Part shown: positions 7,204 to 14,942 of the stretch, piece after piece | How positions within the stretch are numbered: position 1 is the stretch's first letter | Layout: each line of letters opens with the position of its first letter | Source: Gelidibacter algens | GTDB lineage: Bacteria > Bacteroidota > Bacteroidia > Flavobacteriales > Flavobacteriaceae | Length of the DNA stretch: 44,163 nt | NCBI RefSeq assembly: GCF_001678675.1 | Contig: NZ_LZRN01000035.1 | Location: forward strand, 1 to 44,163 | Reading direction: 5' to 3' | Translations under genes and position numbers: made by a program | Notes under the pieces: generated by a model | Databases searched by the model: none | The model's input: the letters and a program-made list of their open reading frames with translations, nothing else | What the model was told of the DNA's origin: nothing

Positions 7204-8175
7204 TTAGGCGTCTAATTTTTCAATATGCGCGGCAATCAATTTGGCGTGAACCCTGGAGTTTTCAATAAACCATTTATGGGTTTCCATGCCGCCACAAATA
7301 ACGCCGGCCAAATATAATCCATGGACATTTGTTTCCATAGTTTCTGGATCATACTCCGGCAGTTGCGCTTTATCATCGGATAAATGGATTCCGGCATCAA
7401 TTAAAAATTTGAAATTAGGCCGATAGCCAGTCAGCGCCACCACAAAATTATTGGCAAAGGTGATATCGCCGTCTGGGGTAGCAATGGTGATGTCTGTTTC
7501 TGTCACCTTTTTGATTTCAGAATTGTAATAGGCTTTGATGCTGCCTTCTTTAATCCTGTTGATAATATCCGGTTTGACCCAATATTTGACCCGGTCGCCA
7601 ATTTCTGTACCTCTAATCACCATCGTCACCTTGCCGCCCTTGCGCCAAATCTCGAGCGCGGCATCTACTGCCGAATTGCTGGCACCAACCACCACCACAT
7701 CTTGCATGGCATACGGATGTGCTTCATTATAATAATGGGTGACTTTTGGTAACGTTTCACCAGGCACATCCAATAATTTTGGAATATCATAAAAACCTGA
7801 AGCGATGATAATTTTATCAACATGATATTCAGTTTTGGAAGACGTGACTATAAAGTGATCGTCTACGTTCTTTATACCCTTGACTGCTTCGTATAAATGA
7901 ATGTTGATCTTGTTAGAAGTTGCCACACGCCTATAGTATTCCAGCGCTTCATCTCTATTAGGTTTAGGGTTTGTGCTGATAAAAGGGATGGCATCAATTT
8001 CAAGCTTTTCTGAAGTTGAAAAGAAGCTCATGTTTTTTGGGTAATTGAATAGCGAATTGGTGAGTGCGCCTTTTTCAAGAACCACATAGTCCCAATTCCT
8101 TTTTTTGCATTCTAACGCACAGGCAATGCCGATGGGTCCTGCGCCAATAATTAATACTTTATAGGATGTTGTCAT
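7204..8175 (-). CDS. ypdA: YpdA-like flavin reductase (putative bacillithiol disulfide reductase)
   Basis: 323 aa, FAD/NAD(P)-dependent pyridine nucleotide oxidoreductase. FAD site IIGAGPIGIACALE at about 9-22; NADPH site VVVGASNSAVDAALE at about 165; YpdA-type features are the NMSFFSTSEKLEI stretch and YYRRVATSN, and the lack of a CxxC redox motif that thioredoxin reductases have. The C-terminal FAD contact is GLYLAGVICGG. In the family this enzyme reduces bacillithiol disulfide; some Bacteroidota make bacillithiol, but no bsh genes are in the window. Overlaps the end of the MFS gene by 17 nt, so the two are co-translated. Confidence 0.82.
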   Translation of the reverse strand: MTTSYKVLIIGAGPIGIACALECKKRNWDYVVLEKGALTNSLFNYPKNMSFFSTSEKLEIDAIPFISTNPKPNRDEALEYYRRVATSNKINIHLYEAVKGIKNVDDHFIVTSSKTEYHVDKIIIASGFYDIPKLLDVPGETLPKVTHYYNEAHPYAMQDVVVVGASNSAVDAALEIWRKGGKVTMVIRGTEIGDRVKYWVKPDIINRIKEGSIKAYYNSEIKKVTETDITIATPDGDITFANNFVVALTGYRPNFKFLIDAGIHLSDDKAQLPEYDPETMETNVHGLYLAGVICGGMETHKWFIENSRVHAKLIAAHIEKLDA

Positions 8176-9409
8176 GTTCTTGTAAATGTTTTGCGGGGTT
8201 CATTTGTTTTTTTAGATAGATCAAAAGTCCAATGCCAATAAGGCCTGAAACGCTCATGATGATCCATGTGTTATGAAAACCTAAGGCGTCTATTAAATGA
8301 AAACCTAAATTATGTGCAAAAATATGCGCTATTGAAAATGCAATGCTGTACAGCGCCATGTACTCGCCCTTGAGTCCGCGTTTTGCTCTATCCAATGCGA
8401 AAGAATTTGAAAACGGAAACACAATCATCTCCCCAAATGTCAATAAAAACATGCTGATGATGATAAAGCCAAGCCAAGGATTGATGGTCAAAAAGAGAAA
8501 ACTAATGCTGGTCAAAATGAGTCCAAAAATCATCAACCCAATTTTTGTAAACGATTTGTTTTCGAACCATTTGATGAGCGGCATTTCAAAAATAAATATT
8601 AAGAGTCCGTTCAAGCCCATGAGCAGTCCAATTTCAAATTCCGAAAGGCCAATGCCTTCCTTGTAAAAATAAGGAATCGTTGAAATAAACTGCAGAAAAA
8701 TAATCCCAAAGATGACCATCGCCAGAAGAAAAATAATAAACGATTTGTCTGCATAAGCCGATAGCGGACTTGCGCTGACTTCTGTATCCAGCGCTTTTGA
8801 TTTTTTGGGATGCAGTACTTTTAGCAATAGTAACCCTGCAAGCATACAAGAAAATCCGTCTATCCAGAATAAGCCACCGTAGCTCATTGTGGTAATGATA
8901 AGTCCGCCAACCGCTGGTCCCATTGAGAACCCCAGATTAATTGCCAACCGAATAAGTGTAACGCTTCGTGTTTTGTTTTCTGGTTTGCTATACGCATTTA
9001 AAGCCACGAACATGGCAGGTCTGAACATATCTGCCACGGCCATAAGTACAAATACCCCAAAGCATACGGTTTGAAAGGTCTCTAAATATTGCATGCCGAT
9101 AAATAGAAAGCCGCTCAATACCAAACTGATGACCATGACTTTGTAATAGCCTATTTTATCGGTAAGTTTTCCTCCTATCCATGAGCCTACCAAAGAGCCA
9201 AAGCCAAAGGCAGTCATGATCCACGCCACATCATCTAAGGTGAAATTCAAATTAGTAGTCAGATATAAAGACAGAAATGGGATGACCATGGTGCCCGCTC
9301 GGTTGATGAGGGTTATAAATGCCAACCACCACACCTCTTTAGAGAGTCCTCTAAAGGTATCGAGGTAAGCTTGCCCCAGGGAATAATAAAAGAAGTTATA
9401 CAGTTTCAT
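8159..9409 (-). CDS. MFS transporter (drug/metabolite exporter type)
   Basis: 416 aa with about 12 membrane segments. The inter-helix 2/3 motif is GSWIGGKLTDKIGYYKVM, the usual MFS GxLaDrxGrk signature. The upstream in-frame extension to 9451 has only a TTG start; ATG 9409 (MKLYNFFYYSLGQAYLD) is preferred. Substrate unknown. The 3' end overlaps the YpdA gene. The leader is unusual: a 24-aa ORF and a terminator hairpin lie 47-180 nt upstream on the same strand, which could form an attenuator. An exporter behind a leader peptide is a familiar layout for antibiotic-inducible efflux, but nothing here identifies the inducer. Confidence 0.85.
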   Translation of the reverse strand: MKLYNFFYYSLGQAYLDTFRGLSKEVWWLAFITLINRAGTMVIPFLSLYLTTNLNFTLDDVAWIMTAFGFGSLVGSWIGGKLTDKIGYYKVMVISLVLSGFLFIGMQYLETFQTVCFGVFVLMAVADMFRPAMFVALNAYSKPENKTRSVTLIRLAINLGFSMGPAVGGLIITTMSYGGLFWIDGFSCMLAGLLLLKVLHPKKSKALDTEVSASPLSAYADKSFIIFLLAMVIFGIIFLQFISTIPYFYKEGIGLSEFEIGLLMGLNGLLIFIFEMPLIKWFENKSFTKIGLMIFGLILTSISFLFLTINPWLGFIIISMFLLTFGEMIVFPFSNSFALDRAKRGLKGEYMALYSIAFSIAHIFAHNLGFHLIDALGFHNTWIIMSVSGLIGIGLLIYLKKQMNPAKHLQEHDNIL

Positions 9410-9456
9410 TGTTGGTTGGTGATCGATAAAAATTATTTTGACAACATGCAAAAGTA

Positions 9457-9484
9457 AAAAGTCCGACGTTAGCGTCGGACTTTT
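9457..9484 (-). terminator. Strong hairpin terminator ahead of the MFS gene
   Basis: AAAAGTCCGACG, loop, CGTCGGACTTTT: a perfect 12-bp stem (9457-9468 with 9473-9484) and 4-nt loop. On the minus strand it is followed by TTTTTACTTTT-type U-rich sequence. It lies 30 nt after the stop of the 24-aa ORF and 47 nt before the MFS start. Confidence 0.8.
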
Positions 9485-9513
9485 ATATATTGATTACATG
9501 TATGTTCACATCA

Positions 9514-9588
9514 TCATTGCATATCAAAGGTCGGACTTGTTACAGTAGAGGTCCTAATTTGCTTATATGATGCGGTATTGTTAGACAT
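9514..9588 (-). CDS. 24-aa ORF, possible leader peptide of the MFS gene
   Basis: ATG 9588 to TGA 9514. The peptide starts MSNNTASYKQIRTS and ends SPTFDMQ; it is rich in Ser and Thr. A TAGCTTTG (TAnnTTTG) -7 box on the minus strand at 9618-9611 would give a leader of about 16-20 nt. Nine bases inside the ORF (AAGTCCGAC, 9530-9538 plus-strand complement) repeat the 5' arm of the following terminator, so the 3' arm could pair with either. Ribosome position on this ORF could therefore choose between structures. No homologue is recalled; coding is plausible but unproven. Confidence 0.4.
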   Translation of the reverse strand: MSNNTASYKQIRTSTVTSPTFDMQ

Positions 9589-9610
9589 GATTGTTTTTTT
9601 AATTGCTGTT

Positions 9611-9618
9611 CAAAGCTA
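9611..9618 (-). promoter_or_regulatory. Candidate -7 box for the leader ORF transcript
   Basis: Minus-strand TAGCTTTG fits the Bacteroidota TAnnTTTG box. No good -33 TTTG at the ideal 19-21 nt spacing was seen, so this is weak. Confidence 0.3.
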
Positions 9619-9663
9619 GGGAAAATTAGTTAAAGTTGTATTTTTACAAATCAATTATTTTTT

Positions 9664-10266
9664 ATGAAAACGCTATATGTATTGTTGCTGGGATTTATTG
9701 TTTTATGGGGATGTGGTAAGGGAAAACAACCTCTTCAGGGCGAAACAGAATTTCAGGTAAAACTTAACGGAGAGTTTAAGGATGCCTCAAAATCGCCTTT
9801 AAAAGATAAAGAGCGAAAGGATTTTAAAGGCTTGGACTTTTTTAAATTTGATTCTTCTTATGTAGTTGCCGCAACCTTCAAAAGAACTACTGAAGAAAAG
9901 CCATTCAAAATGAAAACCACAACAGACAGACTTGCTGTTTTTATGAAATATGGTGAAATCACCTTCACTATAAACAATGAATCTTTTCAATTAAATGTAT
10001 ACCAAGACCAAGACCTATTGAACGAAGAAGGTTTTGAGGATTACCTGTTTTTGCCTTTTTTAGATGATACCAATGGTGAAGAAAGCTACGGCGCCGGACG
10101 TTATATTGATTTGAAAATCCCTGAAGGCGACCTGATGACTATCGATTTCAATACCGCTTATAATCCGTATTGTGCCTACAACGAGAAATATTCGTGCCCG
10201 ATTGTGCCTCGCGAAAATTATGTTGGGATTGAGGTTAGGGCAGGGGTTAGGTCTTATTTGAAGTAG
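9664..10266 (+). CDS. DUF1684 family lipoprotein
   Basis: 200 aa. Lipoprotein signal peptide MKTLYVLLLGFIVLWGC with the lipobox Cys at 17. The C-terminal half carries the DUF1684 hallmark: GAGRYIDL, then DFNTAYNPYCAYNEKYSCP and ENYVGIEVRAGV. The family is widespread in Bacteroidota and Actinobacteria and has no established biochemical function. Likely anchored to a membrane in the periplasm. Monocistronic, with dispersed repeats directly after the stop. Confidence 0.85.
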   Translation: MKTLYVLLLGFIVLWGCGKGKQPLQGETEFQVKLNGEFKDASKSPLKDKERKDFKGLDFFKFDSSYVVAATFKRTTEEKPFKMKTTTDRLAVFMKYGEITFTINNESFQLNVYQDQDLLNEEGFEDYLFLPFLDDTNGEESYGAGRYIDLKIPEGDLMTIDFNTAYNPYCAYNEKYSCPIVPRENYVGIEVRAGVRSYLK

Positions 10267-10270
10267 TTTT

Positions 10271-10319
10271 CAGTCGGCAGTCGGCAGTCGGCAGTCGGCA
10301 GTCGGCAGTCGGCAGTCAT
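10271..10319. repeat. CAGTCGG heptamer tandem repeat
   Basis: Six perfect CAGTCGG units (10271-10312) plus a seventh altered copy (CAGTCAT). It begins 5 nt after the DUF1684 stop. A 7-bp period is prone to slippage, so copy number may vary between strains. Confidence 0.9.
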
Positions 10320-10490
10320 CGGTCATCCCGCCTTCGCAAATGCTACGGACGGGCAGGCAGTCATCAGGTTTTTACTCGTTCTGAATGAAACTCCGCGAAA
10401 ATCTGCGCCATCTGCGGGAAATTTTTTTAAAGTCAATGCAACAAATATCTCTGTGATACTCCGTGTCTTCTCTGTGACACTCTGTGGAAC
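10320..10490. repeat. Dispersed repeat remnants between converging genes
   Basis: No ORF. Contains pieces of common intergenic repeats: GCTACGGACGGGCAGGCAG (near 10342), AATCTGCGCCATCTGCGGGA (near 10399) and CTCTGTGATACTCCGTGTC (near 10449). They look like decayed members of dispersed families. Confidence 0.5.
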
Positions 10491-10493
10491 AAC

Positions 10494-10862
10494 TCAGCTT
10501 TTCACCAAATACATCCCTCCAAATACAGCCAAAAAACCAACCACAAAACTGGCGATGGTATAAATAGCGAAACTCATAAAATCCCCCGATTTTAAAAAGA
10601 GGTGGTTTTCATAAGCAAAGGTTGAGAAGGTTGTAAATCCGCCACAAAATCCTGTGGCAAGAAACAAGATTTGGTTTTCGGAAAGCGTGTTGTTTTTAAC
10701 CGCCAATCCAAGGATGATCCCAATCAAAAGACTTCCTAAAATATTAGCTGCAAAAGTACCATAAGGAATGCCGTTGCTACTGTCGTTTAGATATTTTCCA
10801 ATAATAAACCTAAGGACACTACCAAATCCACCACCAACAAAAACTAGTAGTAATTGCTTCAC
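10494..10862 (-). CDS. crcB: Fluoride ion channel CrcB/FluC
   Basis: 122 aa, four membrane helices. Family motifs: VFVGGGFGSVLRFIIGKYL at the N-terminus, YGTFAANILGSLLIG (the conserved Asn), and GFCGGFTTFSTFAYE (the Phe box and Na+ site). It exports toxic fluoride as a dual-topology dimer. Starts with a 4-nt ATGA-type overlap with the upstream gene, so it is translationally coupled. No crcB riboswitch was recognised, and there is no space for one inside the operon. Confidence 0.95.
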   Translation of the reverse strand: MKQLLLVFVGGGFGSVLRFIIGKYLNDSSNGIPYGTFAANILGSLLIGIILGLAVKNNTLSENQILFLATGFCGGFTTFSTFAYENHLFLKSGDFMSFAIYTIASFVVGFLAVFGGMYLVKS

Positions 10863-11815
10863 AAGACCTCTGTGTTTTCTTTAATAGGAATATAGATTTC
10901 AGTAATCCAATCGGCAGGATTGGGAAGCGTGTCATGATCATTCGTATACACCTCAAAAGGGCTCATTTCTGAAGCTTCCATATTTTGATCTGCTAAATGT
11001 TTTCGAGCAGTTGCCCACGCTTCGTCTAAATTGTTAGCATTGCCTTTTAAAGTTACCTTGAGTGCCTTGGTGCGTTCCATGTAGCCACTTAACACGTTGC
11101 TGTCTTCTGCCACAAGAACCCGTTCACTTACAGGAATGGCATTGCTCATAATGACATCGCCATTATCAGGATTCATTTCGATATAAATAGTAAATGGCAT
11201 CCCGCTAGCAGTCATGTTATGACTGTTCATAAATGCCGCAATTTCTTCAAATTGTTTTGTCATGGTAGCGCCCTTGTTGCCGCCAGTAGAAGACATGGTT
11301 TTGTACATGTAAAAGCCGCCGCCATAATCTGTCTCACCATCTACCGTAATGGCATATACCGCCATACTTTCAATAACCTGCTGGTTCAGGTTTTGAAGAT
11401 CGGTTTTGAGTTGTTCTGCAAGTTCATCTTGGTTATCTCCAAAGAGCGCAAATTTGGCTTTCGTCATAAAAGATAAATGATCGGCCTGTAGCGTGCGTGT
11501 TACATTGGTGGAGCCATCGGGATTGGATTGAAACGTCCATTTGAGGTCTGATGTATTGATGCGTCCGCTGGTAAACGTTTGAGTGATGGAATCATTAGCG
11601 TAAGAGCTTCCTTTTTGCAAGGTTTCGGAGGTTTTCCAAAATGAAGACCTGTCTATGGCAGTGGTATCAGCTACGGCGTTGAAAACCACAGCTTTTGGTG
11701 CATTTATGGTAGTGCTTTTTGTAATTTTAAAAGAATTGGGTTGGACAGCGATATAAAAAGCCAATCCAATGCAGGCAATTAACAGTAAGAATAGGAGGTA
11801 TTTTAAAAATTTCAT
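10859..11815 (-). CDS. Membrane-anchored SRPBCC/GyrI-like ligand-binding protein
   Basis: 318 aa. One N-terminal membrane segment (LKYLLFLLLIACIGLAFYIA), then a polyketide-cyclase/SRPBCC-like domain (about 30-150, TKSTTINAPKAVVFNAVAD), then a GyrI-like or AraC effector-binding domain (about 155-315, FTIYIEMNPDNGDVIMSNAI, ending WITEIYIPIKE). Both domains bind small hydrophobic ligands in other proteins; substrate unknown. First gene of a two-gene unit with crcB. Confidence 0.78.
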   Translation of the reverse strand: MKFLKYLLFLLLIACIGLAFYIAVQPNSFKITKSTTINAPKAVVFNAVADTTAIDRSSFWKTSETLQKGSSYANDSITQTFTSGRINTSDLKWTFQSNPDGSTNVTRTLQADHLSFMTKAKFALFGDNQDELAEQLKTDLQNLNQQVIESMAVYAITVDGETDYGGGFYMYKTMSSTGGNKGATMTKQFEEIAAFMNSHNMTASGMPFTIYIEMNPDNGDVIMSNAIPVSERVLVAEDSNVLSGYMERTKALKVTLKGNANNLDEAWATARKHLADQNMEASEMSPFEVYTNDHDTLPNPADWITEIYIPIKENTEVL

Positions 11816-11873
11816 GCTTTGGTTTTGTAGAGTTAATCAAAGATAGACAATTTTACACTATCTTAATAAATAT

Positions 11874-11881
11874 TACATTTG
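11874..11881 (+). promoter_or_regulatory. Candidate -7 box of the dipeptidyl peptidase III gene
   Basis: TACATTTG, an exact TAnnTTTG match, 27 nt before the ATG at 11908. A weak TTTTAC lies about 19 nt upstream in the -33 position. Confidence 0.45.
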
Positions 11882-11907
11882 TAGTACATTAATTTAAAAT
11901 TGAACTG

Positions 11908-13959
11908 ATGAACTTAAAACTTATATTCGGAATTGCATTGGCAATGAGCTTAACTTTTTCCTGCAAGAACGAATCAAAAACAACACCTGACGCCGTTGCG
12001 GACGCTCGTGATAACAAAGAAAGCAATGCGCAATTTGATTATAACGTGGAGCAATTTGCAGATATTAAAATTCTGCGTTACCAAATTCCAGGCTGGGAAA
12101 ACTTGACATTAAAGGAACAAAAACTGGTGTATTATTTAACCCAAGCCGGCTTAGCTGGTCGTGATATTATATGGGATCAAAATTACCGTCACAACCTTAA
12201 AATCAGAACCGCATTGGAAACTATCTATGCGAATCATAACGGGGATAAATCTTCAGACGATTGGAAGGCTTTTGAAACCTATGTAAAACGTGTGTGGTTT
12301 AGTAATGGGATTCACCATCACTATTCTAACGATAAAATAAAGCCAGATTTTTCAGAGGACTACTTAAAAACCTTGTTAGCTGAAACTAATGCGACATTGG
12401 AAGGGGAAGCTTTTGAGGTTATTTTTAACGACAAAGATTCGAAAAAAGTAAATCAGGGCAAAGGGGTTGATAATGTGGCACAATCTGCAGTTAATTTCTA
12501 CGGACCAGATGTGACCAATGCTGATGTGGAGAAATTCTACAAAAATAAAAAATCGCCTAACCCAGAAAAACCATTGTCTTTTGGACTGAATTCTAAATTG
12601 ATAAAAGAAAATGGCCAGTTAAAAGAACTGGTTTATAAATCTGGCGGACTTTATGGGTCTGCGATAGACGAAATCGTAAAATGGTTGGAATTGGCTCAAG
12701 GTGTGGCTGAAAACCAAGCACAGGGTGACGCGCTAGGCTTGTTGATCAAATACTACAAAACAGGAGATTTACAAACTTGGGATGATTATAACGTGGCTTG
12801 GACTGCGGCCACCTCAGGGAATGTAGACTATATCAACAGCTTTATTGAAGTTTATAATGATCCGTTAGGGTACAGTGGTTCTTATGAGAGCATTGTTCAA
12901 ATCAACGATTTTGACATGTCGCAAAAGATGAAAGTACTGTCTGATAACGCACAATGGTTTGAAGACAATTCACCTTTAATTGAGGAACACAAAAAGAAAA
13001 ACGTGGTTGGCGTTACTTACAAGGTTGTAAATGTTGCTGGCGAAGCGGGAGATGCGTCCCCTAGCACGCCAATTGGCGTGAATTTGCCAAATGCCAACTG
13101 GATTCGAGCTGAAGTAGGAAGCAAATCGGTTTCCCTTGGTAATATCATCAATGCCTATAACAATGCAGGAAGTACTGGCCGATTAAAGGAGTTTGTCAAT
13201 GACGAGCAAGAATTGCAATTGGAGGAAGAATACGGCCAAGTAAGTGATAAGTTGCACACTGCTTTACATGAAGTGATTGGTCATGCGTCGGGTCAATTGA
13301 ATCCGGGTGTAGGAGAAACCAAAGAAACACTTAAAAATTATGCGTCTACCTTAGAGGAAGGACGTGCTGATTTGGTAGGACTCTATTACTTGTACAACCC
13401 AAAATTGCAGGAATTGGGCTTGGTTGATGATTGGAAAAAAGTGGGCATGGCTGCCTATGATGGCTATATCCGTAACGGATTGATGACACAGTTAATCCGT
13501 TTGAATGTGGGTGATGATGTTGAAGAAGCCCATATGAGAAATAGACAGTGGGTGAGTGCTTGGGTTTTTGAGAAAGGGCAAAAGGACAATGTTATCGAAA
13601 AGATGACGCGTGATGGTAAAACCTATTATAACATCAACGATTATGAGAAATTGCATGACTTGTTCGGTCAGTTGCTACGTGAAACGCAACGGATCAAATC
13701 AGAAGGTGATTTCAAAGCGGTTGAAAATTTAGTGGAAACTTATGGGGTTAAGGTAGATCAAACATTGCATCAGGAAATTTTGAAAAGAAATGAACAGTTC
13801 CCGGATCCACCTTATAGCGGATTTGTAAATCCTGTATTGGTACCAGAAATGGACGCTAATGGTGAGATTACTGAAGTAAAAGTAACCCAGCCAGAGTCTT
13901 TCTCAAGACAAATGCTGGATTATAGTAAAACACATAGCTTTTTGAAAGTAGACAATTAG
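11908..13959 (+). CDS. Dipeptidyl peptidase III (M49), lipoprotein form
   Basis: 683 aa. Signal peptide with lipobox Cys at about 19 (MSLTFSCKN). Zinc metallopeptidase that removes dipeptides from peptide N-termini. Zinc site HEVIGH at 454-459 (the M49 HExxGH form with one extra residue compared with HExxH), and EEGRAD at 483-488 where animal and yeast enzymes have EECRAE; Glu484 would be the third zinc ligand. Length fits the bacterial family. The signal peptide means it acts in the periplasm or at the cell surface, unlike the cytosolic eukaryotic enzyme. Monocistronic, with a terminator downstream. Confidence 0.93.
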   Translation: MNLKLIFGIALAMSLTFSCKNESKTTPDAVADARDNKESNAQFDYNVEQFADIKILRYQIPGWENLTLKEQKLVYYLTQAGLAGRDIIWDQNYRHNLKIRTALETIYANHNGDKSSDDWKAFETYVKRVWFSNGIHHHYSNDKIKPDFSEDYLKTLLAETNATLEGEAFEVIFNDKDSKKVNQGKGVDNVAQSAVNFYGPDVTNADVEKFYKNKKSPNPEKPLSFGLNSKLIKENGQLKELVYKSGGLYGSAIDEIVKWLELAQGVAENQAQGDALGLLIKYYKTGDLQTWDDYNVAWTAATSGNVDYINSFIEVYNDPLGYSGSYESIVQINDFDMSQKMKVLSDNAQWFEDNSPLIEEHKKKNVVGVTYKVVNVAGEAGDASPSTPIGVNLPNANWIRAEVGSKSVSLGNIINAYNNAGSTGRLKEFVNDEQELQLEEEYGQVSDKLHTALHEVIGHASGQLNPGVGETKETLKNYASTLEEGRADLVGLYYLYNPKLQELGLVDDWKKVGMAAYDGYIRNGLMTQLIRLNVGDDVEEAHMRNRQWVSAWVFEKGQKDNVIEKMTRDGKTYYNINDYEKLHDLFGQLLRETQRIKSEGDFKAVENLVETYGVKVDQTLHQEILKRNEQFPDPPYSGFVNPVLVPEMDANGEITEVKVTQPESFSRQMLDYSKTHSFLKVDN

Positions 13960-13981
13960 TCTTAAAAAATCTCTAATAGCA

Positions 13982-14010
13982 AAAGCAGGATATTTTACAT
14001 ATCCTGCTTT
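13982..14010 (+). terminator. Intrinsic terminator of the M49 peptidase gene
   Basis: AAAGCAGGATA (13982-13992) pairs perfectly with TATCCTGCTTT (14000-14010), 7-nt loop, followed by GTGTTTTT. Confidence 0.85.
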
Positions 14011-14124
14011 GTGTTTTTAGTATTTCCAAAGATAAAAACAGGACATTAATAACAAACAGTGCGATGCCTAAAATATGAAGGTCTATGGCGTTATTTTATA
14101 AAATGTCATCACCTAAAACAGTGA

Positions 14125-14310
14125 TTATATAAAAATAAACTTCACGGCGCTTATCATCAAAATAAAAGAAATAAAGGCAATCAGCACCCAGATGCTTCCT
14201 TTGTAGTATTTTCTGTGGAGTTTTAAATCTTTACGATAGCTGTAAATTATTACAATGGCAAACACGACAGCAAATAAAATTCCGAAAATCAATTGACCAT
14301 TCGTAAACAT
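14125..14310 (-). CDS. Small conserved membrane protein, two helices
   Basis: 61 aa from ATG 14310 (MFTNGQLIFGILFAVVFAIV); the longer frame to 14340 starts MINFSHKNSS and is less likely. Two membrane segments are separated by a basic loop (YSYRKDLKLHRKYYKGS). Short proteins with this layout are common next to housekeeping genes in Flavobacteriaceae; function unknown. Confidence 0.7.
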   Translation of the reverse strand: MFTNGQLIFGILFAVVFAIVIIYSYRKDLKLHRKYYKGSIWVLIAFISFILMISAVKFIFI

Positions 14311-14467
14311 AGAACTATTTTTATGACTAAAATTAATCAAACCTAGTTTAATACTAGATAAGGTTATCCTAAAATGTATTTTTTTTGCTCTGAAGATCTT
14401 AACAATTGCTTAATTGCGGGTCATAATGGGTGTGAGATCCAATTAAATCATAGAAAAAATTTTTATT

Positions 14468-14854
14468 ATGAAGAAAAAGATTGAAGCGGTAAAGACATTT
14501 CACACCGCATTTAAAATCGGCCATAGAGAAACGCCAAAAGCTGATTTAGGGATGGAGAAAAACTTGCTCCGCTATAAGCTAATGAGAGAGGAAAATGAGG
14601 AGTATTTGGAAGCTGCCAATGCTAATGATCTGGTGGAGGTGGCTGATGCTTTAGGAGATATGCTCTACATTTTATGCGGTACCATTATAGAACATGGCTT
14701 ACAACATAAAATTGAAGCCGTTTTTGATGAGATCCAAAAAAGCAATATGAGCAAGTTAGGAGAAGATGGAGAGCCTATTTACCGGGACGACGGGAAAGTT
14801 TTAAAAGGCCCCAAATACTTTGTCCCAAATATTCAGGACATACTCAATTCATAA
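14468..14854 (+). CDS. MazG-like NTP pyrophosphohydrolase
   Basis: 128 aa, all-alpha NTP-PPase fold. The metal-binding pattern is EENEEY at about 38-43 and, one helix on, EVADALGD at about 56-63 (ExxE...ExxD). C-terminal KYFVPNI is typical of the phosphoribosyl-ATP-pyrophosphohydrolase-like subfamily. Hydrolyses nucleoside triphosphates to monophosphate and pyrophosphate, probably house-cleaning; the exact substrate is unknown. Confidence 0.85.
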   Translation: MKKKIEAVKTFHTAFKIGHRETPKADLGMEKNLLRYKLMREENEEYLEAANANDLVEVADALGDMLYILCGTIIEHGLQHKIEAVFDEIQKSNMSKLGEDGEPIYRDDGKVLKGPKYFVPNIQDILNS

Positions 14855-14872
14855 CGAAGAAGCCCCAAACAA

Positions 14873-14917
14873 AAAATTCCAAATTCCAAAAGTTTGACTA
14901 ATGGAATTTGGAATTTT
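14873..14917. terminator. Bidirectional terminator between converging genes
   Basis: AAAATTCCAAATTCCA (14873-14888) pairs perfectly with TGGAATTTGGAATTTT (14902-14917), 13-nt loop, A-rich before and T-rich after, serving both the MazG-like gene and ilvE. The AATTCCA unit is a dispersed repeat seen also near 5670. Confidence 0.75.
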
Positions 14918-14942
14918 AAATTTGGAATTTTTGATTCGAATT

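Noticed and set aside
9410-9451. Longer N-terminus of the MFS transporter
   Set aside because: It has only a TTG start directly after the terminator; ATG 9409 gives the natural start.
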